This document shows, in pieces, positions 5,425-9,717 of a stretch of DNA of 9,717 nt; position 1 is the first letter of the stretch; every line of letters begins with the position of its first letter. The notes under the pieces are model-generated. The model was not told the DNA's origin. It worked only from the letters and a program-made list of their open reading frames with translations, and searched no databases. Source of the stretch: JBBQVO01 sp038211505. GTDB lineage: Bacteria > Chloroflexota > Dehalococcoidia > DSTF01 > JACRBR01. A program made the position numbers and the translations under genes. Location: positions 1 through 9,717 of the forward strand of contig JBBQVO010000126.1 of NCBI GenBank assembly GCA_038211505.1. Direction: 5' to 3'.

Positions 5425-6204
5425 GTGTTGGTTATTCACCGGCAGGCGCGGCGCTCCTGGGACCTGCTCTACCTCCTCACGCTCCGCGAACTCAAACTTC
5501 GCTACGAAGACACGTTCTTCGGCTTCCTCTGGTCGCTGATACGACCGCTGCTCCAGGGCGCGGTGCTGTTCGTCGTGCTGCGGAAGTTCATCCGCATCGA
5601 GGTCGAGGATTATCATCTCGTGCTGCTCGCGGGGTTGTTCCCGTGGACGTGGTTCCAGACGTCGCTGCTACTGGCCGTCGGCGCCTTCGCTGGCAACGGC
5701 GGGCTGATCAAGAAGGTGTACTTCCCCCGATTCGTGCTGCCGCTTGCGACGGTGCTCAACAACGGCGTCCAGTACGCGCTGTCGATCCCCGTGCTCGTGA
5801 TCCTGCTGCTGTTCAGTGGGTACACGCCGAACTGGACGTGGCTGATCGGCATCCCGTACCTGCTGATCGTCGAAGCGGTGCTGATCATGGGGATCGTGCT
5901 CTTCATCGCGTCGCTCGATGTCTACTTCCGCGATCTCGAGCACCTGACGGACGTATTCGTCGGGCTGATCTGGTTTTATCTGACGCCGGTGATCTACCCA
6001 CTGTCCATCGTGCCGGCGAAGTATCATGACTGGGTGCTGCTCAACCCGATGGCGTCGCTGATCGAAGGCTGGCGTCAACTCTTCCTCCACAATCAGATCC
6101 CCGGCGCCGACATGTGGCCGGCGCTCGTGTTCGCGGTCGCCATCGCCGTGATCGGGGCGTTCTCATTCAGCAAGATGCAGGGAGGGTTCGCCGATGCCCT
6201 CTAA
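5425..6204 (+). CDS. ABC-2 type polysaccharide export permease (Wzm/TagG-like)
   Basis: Membrane subunit of an ABC exporter for lipid-linked surface glycans (O-antigen, teichoic acid or similar). The 259-residue size is typical. The N-terminal amphipathic segment and first helix carry the family signature LTLRELKLRYEDTFFGFLWS followed by RP. About six membrane segments are visible, near 33-53, 63-85, 104-130, 139-164, 175-192 and 231-247. The conserved NPMASLIEGWRQLF lies before the last helix. The start is GTG at 5425 or the next codon TTG at 5428; AAGGA at 5416-5420 is 4 and 7 bases away respectively, so TTG is spaced slightly better. It is the first gene of a five-gene overlapping run and overlaps the ATPase gene by 11 bases. 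No convincing promoter was seen in 5369-5424. Confidence 0.92.
   Translation: MLVIHRQARRSWDLLYLLTLRELKLRYEDTFFGFLWSLIRPLLQGAVLFVVLRKFIRIEVEDYHLVLLAGLFPWTWFQTSLLLAVGAFAGNGGLIKKVYFPRFVLPLATVLNNGVQYALSIPVLVILLLFSGYTPNWTWLIGIPYLLIVEAVLIMGIVLFIASLDVYFRDLEHLTDVFVGLIWFYLTPVIYPLSIVPAKYHDWVLLNPMASLIEGWRQLFLHNQIPGADMWPALVFAVAIAVIGAFSFSKMQGGFADAL
6181..6186 (+). promoter_or_regulatory. Shine-Dalgarno of the exporter ATPase inside the permease gene
   Basis: GGAGGG lies 7 bases before the ATG at 6194, within the last codons of the permease. It supports that start and coupled translation of the two transporter subunits. Confidence 0.7.
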
Positions 6205-7027
6205 CGCGCTGTCCGACATCGGCGGTGATACGGCCATCTCCTTCGACGGCGTATCGAAGCACTACTCGCTCGCGCTACAGAAAGAAGCGAGCGACGTGAA
6301 GTCGATGATCCTGCATCTGCCGCGCTTCCTGTCGAACGCGCGGCGGCCGTTCGTCGCGCTCGATCAGATCAACCTGCGGGTGCGGCGCGGCGAGAGCGTC
6401 GGCATCATCGGACCAAACGGCAGCGGCAAGAGCACGACGTTGCGGATCATGTCCGGCATCACGCCGCCGACGTCGGGCAAGGTGACGATCAACGGCCGCG
6501 TATCGGCGCTTCTTGAGCTGGGCTCCGGCTTTCATCCACGGATCACGGGACGTGAGAACGCGCTGCTCAACGCCGTGCTGCTCGGGCTGACGCTGAAGGA
6601 AGCGCACGAAGTGCTGCCGGATATCATCGCGTTCTCGGAGCTGGGCGAATTTATCGATCAGCCGATGCGGACCTACTCGTCGGGGATGTTCTTCCGCCTC
6701 GGCTTCTCGGTTTCGGTGCACGTGCAGCCGGAGATCTTGCTGATCGATGAGGTGCTGGCGGTCGGCGACGCGCAGTTTCAGGACAAGTGCATGGAGCACA
6801 TCCACGGACTGCGTCGCAAGGGCGTGACGCTCGGGCTCGTGACGCACGACATGCTGAGCCTGCCGAAGTTCTGCGACCGCGGCATCCTGATCGAACACGG
6901 CCACATCACCGACGAGGGATCGCCGCAGCAGATCGTGCACAATTACCTGGCGCGCGTCGAGGCGCTGCTGGCGCTGCGCGTGGAAGATCAACTCGAGCTA
7001 AAAGTGGCGCAGGCGGTGCCTTCATGA
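6194..7027 (+). CDS. ABC polysaccharide export ATPase (Wzt/TagH-like, no C-terminal glycan-binding domain)
   Basis: Nucleotide-binding subunit partnering the permease just upstream. Walker A is GPNGSGKST (73-81), the ABC signature YSSGM (161-165), Walker B ILLIDE (181-186) followed by the D-loop region AVGD, and the H-loop is VTHD with H218. The stretch ALLELGSGFHPRITGREN near 95-112 is characteristic of polysaccharide exporters, with Glu in the Q-loop region. At 277 residues it ends soon after the ATPase domain, with a short helical tail (RVEALLALRVEDQLELKVAQ). It therefore lacks the C-terminal carbohydrate-binding domain of O8/O9a-type Wzt, implying export that does not require recognition of a capped chain end. 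It overlaps the permease by 11 bases and the next gene by 4 (ATGA). Confidence 0.93.
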   Translation: MPSNALSDIGGDTAISFDGVSKHYSLALQKEASDVKSMILHLPRFLSNARRPFVALDQINLRVRRGESVGIIGPNGSGKSTTLRIMSGITPPTSGKVTINGRVSALLELGSGFHPRITGRENALLNAVLLGLTLKEAHEVLPDIIAFSELGEFIDQPMRTYSSGMFFRLGFSVSVHVQPEILLIDEVLAVGDAQFQDKCMEHIHGLRRKGVTLGLVTHDMLSLPKFCDRGILIEHGHITDEGSPQQIVHNYLARVEALLALRVEDQLELKVAQAVPS

Positions 7028-7692
7028 TGCTGCGCCTCGATTTCGCCGGCAGCGACGAAGCGGGCGGGCGCACGGTGCGCGTCGCGGCCGCAGCAGCGCC
7101 CGGCGTCGCGATCATCGCCGAGGCGGGGCCGCGGCTGCCGTTCCACGACAGCAGCGTCGACGAGATCTTTCTGGGGCGGGCGATCGCCTATCGGGGCGAC
7201 GTTTTCGAGTCGCTCGACGAGTTGTGGCGGGTGTGCAAGGCAGGCGCGCTGATCCATCTGACGTTGCCGCATGCGTCGTCGGCGCTGGCGGTATCGCGCG
7301 ACCCGCGGCCGCGGCCACTGCTGACGCTCAACACCTTCAACTTCTACGATCCAAAGCTTAAGCCGGCGGACGCGCGCACGGCCGCGGCGTTCACGGTGGA
7401 GCGTGCGGCGCTGCATGTGGCGGGGCAGCGCGGCGACGACGCCGGCATGGCGCTGGCGCGCGGGCGCTTCGCGCGCTTTGTCGAGAGCCGCGCGAACAGC
7501 AGCCGCGGCAACCAGTATCGCTTCGAGCGCTGGTTCTCGGGACTGTTCGGCGGGTTCGAGGAGTTTGATGTCGTACTCGGCGTGTTGAAGACGCCGGAGC
7601 GACGTGCGGTGTCGATGATGGCCGCGGCCGCGTCGGCCAACCCCGCTTCCGTCGGAAGTGGGGCCTTCGGCGGCGCATCGGAGTCGCGCTGA
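7024..7692 (+). CDS. Degenerate SAM-methyltransferase-like protein
   Basis: The 222-residue protein keeps the second half of a class I methyltransferase fold. LPFHDSSVDEIFLGRAI corresponds to the post-motif-II acidic region (LPF-D-S-D). ESLDELWRVCKAGALIHLTLPH matches the helix and strand with the usual R-L-KPGG turn. NTFNFYDP resembles the segment seen in glycan-cluster methyltransferases. The glycine-rich SAM loop of motif I is not recognisable: the region reads RVAAAAAPGVAIIAEAGPRL. It may be catalytically inactive, a partner of the intact methyltransferase next door, or a highly diverged enzyme. The ATG overlaps the ATPase stop (ATGA), so translation is probably coupled. The reading frame stays open upstream to 6787, but that part lies inside the ATPase gene. 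The last 20 residues (Ala/Gly/Ser-rich) coincide with a DNA palindrome. Confidence 0.75.
   Translation: MMLRLDFAGSDEAGGRTVRVAAAAAPGVAIIAEAGPRLPFHDSSVDEIFLGRAIAYRGDVFESLDELWRVCKAGALIHLTLPHASSALAVSRDPRPRPLLTLNTFNFYDPKLKPADARTAAAFTVERAALHVAGQRGDDAGMALARGRFARFVESRANSSRGNQYRFERWFSGLFGGFEEFDVVLGVLKTPERRAVSMMAAAASANPASVGSGAFGGASESR
7641..7663. repeat. 10-bp inverted repeat near the 3' end of the methyltransferase-like gene
   Basis: CCCCGCTTCC-GTC-GGAAGTGGGG forms a 10-bp stem with one G-U wobble and a 3-base loop. It lies within codons of the low-complexity tail, about 28 bases before the next gene's start. It could be an inserted palindrome or a translational or mRNA-stability element inside the operon. 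Confidence 0.55.
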
Positions 7693-8492
7693 TGGTTGTT
7701 GAGACGCAGAAGCCGGAATTCGACCTGACGTACTCGATCAACGACTTCGAGGCGGGAACGCATCGCGACTCGCAGTATCTGTATCGCGCGATCGAGGACA
7801 CGATGCTCCGACTGGCGACGGAGGTGCCACGCGGGCGCGTGCTCGATGTCGCGTGCGGGACGGGGCGCGTGGCGGCGCGGATCGCCGAGCGCGGCTGCAT
7901 CGCGATTGGCGCTGAGGCATCGATGGAGATGATCGGCGTCGGCCGCTACGTACAGCCGGACAGCGCCGCGATCATGCTGCGGAGCATCGCGGAGGAGCTG
8001 CCGTTTGCGGACGAGATGTTCGATCGCGTGATCTGCCAGGGATCGCTCGATCACTTTTCGGATCCCTACGCGTTCATGCGCGAAGCCGCGCGGATCACGA
8101 AACCTGATGGCCGCGTGGTGATCGCGCTGGCGAACTTCGAGAGCGTATCCTGCCGTCTCGGCCGCGCGTTCGATCGCACGAAGCAGCGGCTGGGGCGGAA
8201 GCTACCGGATTGGCGGCCGTATTACGAGATTCCGCTCGACCACAACGTGAAGGGCGATCTGCCGTACGTGCGGACGCTCGGCGGCGAGGCGCTCGTGCTC
8301 GACCGCTGCGTTGGCATCTCGCTGCTGTGGCTGTTCTCCCGCTACGGCGCCGTGCTCGACAAGCTGCCGGAGGGGATCGCGACGGCGATCTGGGGCGGGC
8401 TCGATCGCGTGGCGCGCTCGCGGCCGGAGCACTCGGACATGATCATCTCTGTCTGGCGAAAGCCCGGTGCCGCCGCATGGCAAGCGCGCTGA
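7692..8492 (+). CDS. Class I SAM-dependent methyltransferase
   Basis: Predicted methyltransferase (Methyltransf_11/25 type). Motif I is VLDVACGTGR (50-59), with the acidic residue ending strand 2 at E75 (AIGAEAS). The segment EELPFADEMFDRVICQGSLDHFSDP (101-125) carries the usual acidic and aromatic residues. KPDGRVVIAL (137-146) is the post-strand-5 turn. The C-terminal third (FDRTKQRLGRKLPDWRPYYEIPLDHN and beyond) may bind the acceptor. Length 266 is normal for the family. The ATG overlaps the previous TGA by one base (TGATG), with CGGAG 8 bases upstream. Position in the glycan-export operon suggests a sugar, lipid or chain-end acceptor (inference). Confidence 0.88.
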   Translation: MVVETQKPEFDLTYSINDFEAGTHRDSQYLYRAIEDTMLRLATEVPRGRVLDVACGTGRVAARIAERGCIAIGAEASMEMIGVGRYVQPDSAAIMLRSIAEELPFADEMFDRVICQGSLDHFSDPYAFMREAARITKPDGRVVIALANFESVSCRLGRAFDRTKQRLGRKLPDWRPYYEIPLDHNVKGDLPYVRTLGGEALVLDRCVGISLLWLFSRYGAVLDKLPEGIATAIWGGLDRVARSRPEHSDMIISVWRKPGAAAWQAR

Positions 8493-9358
8493 CGCAGGAC
8501 TACGACGCGCACGTGCTGTTCACATTCGTCGACGTGCCGGCTTCGCCGGCGTGGGCGAATCGATCGGCGCGGGTGCGGCGGTGGTTTGTGATCGCGTTTG
8601 CGCAGAGCTGGCTTGCGGTGCTGCTCTTCCGGATGAAGGTGCGCCTGCGAGCGGCGCACGTACCGTTCGTGCCGTCGGTGTGCGACATGCTCTCGCGGAC
8701 TATGTTCGGCGTGTCGATCGGCAACGCTGTCGAGATCGCGCCGGGGCTGATGCTGCCGCACGGGCATGTGGTGATCGACGGGCGGACGAAGATCGGGCGG
8801 CACTGCCAGATCAATCCGTGGGTGACGATCGGGCTGTCGAACAGCCGCAAGCTCGGGTTCAGCGTCGACGGACCGACGATCGGCGATGAAGTGCACATCG
8901 GCACCGGCGCGAAGATCCTCGGGCCGCTTACGATCGGCGATCACGTCCGCATCGGCGCCAACTCCGTCGTCATTCACGACGTGCCGGCGAACGTGACCGT
9001 CGTCGGCGCGCCAGCGCGTATCGTCGGGGCGACGCCGGCGACGGTCGCGGCTACGATGCCGAACGCGACCGCGAGCGCGGCATCGGACGAGAGCGGGCGG
9101 GACGAGCGGCTGATCGCGCACATGCGCGAGCAGATCGTCGACTACAAGCTGCACCGCCAGTCGCTGAAGTCGATGGTCGATGCGCTGCTCGGCTCATTCG
9201 AGATCGGCGGCGACGGCCTGCGCGCGTTGCAGTCGTCGCTGCAGGACGACATGATCTTCCTCGACGCCGTCGCTGCGACCGGAGGCGATGAGTCGCCGCA
9301 GGTGCTTGCGGCTGTGGATGCTGTGGATGCGGGGTTGGGTGGAGTCGCCGCTTCTTGA
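8477..9358 (+). CDS. Left-handed beta-helix acetyltransferase (serine acetyltransferase-like) with C-terminal extension
   Basis: Predicted acyltransferase of the hexapeptide-repeat class, using acetyl-CoA. A helical N-terminal part (about 1-75, with VIAFAQSWLAVLLFRMKVRL resembling the membrane-proximal helix of CysE-like sugar transferases) precedes hexapeptide turns at about 78-165. The motif LPHGHVVIDG holds H95 and H97, one probably the catalytic His; IGRHCQINPWVTIG, IGDEVHIGTGAKILG and IGDHVRIGANSVV follow, and VVGAPARIV closes the coil. CysE homologues usually end near there, but about 120 more residues follow, including a predicted helical region (ERLIAHMREQIVDYKLHRQS). The context favours O-acetylation of an exported glycan over cysteine synthesis. 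The start ATG overlaps the methyltransferase by 16 bases; a weak Shine-Dalgarno at best. Near the end a 9-bp tandem repeat (GCTGTGGAT twice) encodes AVDAVD. Confidence 0.88.
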   Translation: MASALTQDYDAHVLFTFVDVPASPAWANRSARVRRWFVIAFAQSWLAVLLFRMKVRLRAAHVPFVPSVCDMLSRTMFGVSIGNAVEIAPGLMLPHGHVVIDGRTKIGRHCQINPWVTIGLSNSRKLGFSVDGPTIGDEVHIGTGAKILGPLTIGDHVRIGANSVVIHDVPANVTVVGAPARIVGATPATVAATMPNATASAASDESGRDERLIAHMREQIVDYKLHRQSLKSMVDALLGSFEIGGDGLRALQSSLQDDMIFLDAVAATGGDESPQVLAAVDAVDAGLGGVAAS

Positions 9359-9403
9359 CGGAAACGCTGGTTATTCCGGCTTTCGCGCGCCGATACTGAG
9401 CGT

Positions 9404-9717
9404 GTGAGACGGATTGCCTTCGTCGTCTGCAGTTTCTTGGCCGCCGCGTCGCTTACCGCGACCGGCGCGAGCCTGATCGCGGCTCAAACGCCTCCGCGCG
9501 TCGAATCGACAGCGGTAGCGCCGCAAGCAGTGAACCCAGCATCGAAGGCACCGACGCTCGCCGAGATGGTCGAACGATCGCAGCGCGCAACCTACCGCGT
9601 GGTCTCGACGACGTCACTCGGCGCCGGTGCGGGACTTCCGTTCGAGTTCGACTCAGTGGACACGAACTTTCAACTTGGCTCGAATCTGCACCGCGAAGAC
9701 AGCATCGAAGATCTCGT
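9404..9717 (+). CDS. Secreted protein of unknown function (5' part, runs off the window)
   Basis: A reading frame open from GTG at 9404 to the window end (104 complete codons) begins with a classic signal peptide: MRR, then a hydrophobic core IAFVVCSFLAAASLTAT, then small residues and a likely cleavage site near GASLIAAQ. A Pro/Ala/Thr linker follows (TPPRVESTAVAPQAVNPASKAPT), then a more structured segment (LAEMVERSQRATYRVVSTTS and on). I do not recognise the family. No Shine-Dalgarno is visible. GATACT at 9392-9397, 7 bases from the GTG, could be a -10 box giving a leaderless start, as for the ArsR gene, but no -35 supports it. Confidence 0.7.
   Translation, partial: MRRIAFVVCSFLAAASLTATGASLIAAQTPPRVESTAVAPQAVNPASKAPTLAEMVERSQRATYRVVSTTSLGAGAGLPFEFDSVDTNFQLGSNLHREDSIEDL

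Noticed and set aside
5160..6029. Plus-strand open frame across the regulator start and the permease
   Set aside because: It runs antisense to the ArsR domain and out of frame with the clear permease; the translation is Arg/Ala/Pro-rich, typical of a shadow frame in GC-rich DNA.
6787..7023. Upstream extension of the methyltransferase-like gene inside the ATPase gene
   Set aside because: This part is the ATPase read in another frame; the ATG at 7024, overlapping the ATPase stop as ATGA, is the natural start.
8210..8476. Upstream extension of the acetyltransferase frame
   Set aside because: It lies inside the intact methyltransferase gene and encodes Arg/Ala-rich sequence; the ATG at 8477 fits the family and the operon overlaps.
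9359..9378. CGGAA/TTCCG pair after the acetyltransferase as a terminator
   Set aside because: Only a 5-bp stem with a 10-base loop and no T-run; too weak to call.
9355..9399. TTGACG at 9355 as a -35 box for the secreted protein gene
   Set aside because: No -10-like hexamer lies 16-19 bases downstream; the GATACT at 9392 is over 30 bases away.

Overview
The window is GC-rich, densely coded bacterial chromosome with short intergenic gaps, many GTG or TTG starts and few recognisable Shine-Dalgarno sites. A wax ester synthase/DGAT acyltransferase, an ArsR regulator fused to an SRPBCC domain, and a leaderless-looking promoter together suggest Chloroflexota (a high-GC, Dehalococcoidia-like lineage) or Actinomycetota. 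I lean to Chloroflexota but cannot prove it from sequence alone.

Left part (1-2740): an alpha/beta-hydrolase (lipase-like, minus strand) and a WS/DGAT acyltransferase (plus strand) diverge from a 71-bp region. It holds back-to-back -10 boxes and a perfect 7-bp dyad between the acyltransferase -10 and its Shine-Dalgarno. The pair plausibly makes and hydrolyses neutral storage lipids or related esters.

Middle (2741-4573): a XerC/XerD-type tyrosine recombinase has all six expected active-site residues. Its gene carries a 69-bp (23-codon) in-frame palindrome made of heptanucleotide units, placed in a loop between catalytic motifs. Three diverged copies of a 27-bp GC-rich repeat lie around the gene, two inside its N-terminal extension and one just downstream. 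A 96-residue protein of unknown function follows. After it comes a 211-bp convergent gap packed with hairpins: a terminator-like stem and three nearly contiguous smaller ones.

Right part (4574-9358): a fused ArsR-SRPBCC regulator (minus strand) has a near-consensus promoter whose spacer contains a perfect 5-bp dyad and whose predicted start point falls on the GTG start codon. It is followed on the plus strand by five overlapping genes that look like one operon. These are an ABC-2 polysaccharide exporter permease (Wzm/TagG type), its ATPase (Wzt/TagH type without a glycan-binding tail), a degenerate methyltransferase-like protein, an intact class I SAM methyltransferase, and a left-handed beta-helix acetyltransferase with an unusual C-terminal extension. 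The set looks like an export-and-decoration module for a surface glycan; no glycosyltransferase is in the window. A secreted protein begins at 9404 and runs off the end.

The most unusual signals are palindromic or repeat elements inside or beside coding sequence (3494-3562, 2764-2835 with 3963-3989, 7641-7663) and the ArsR promoter architecture. No CRISPR array, rRNA, tRNA or insertion sequence was seen.
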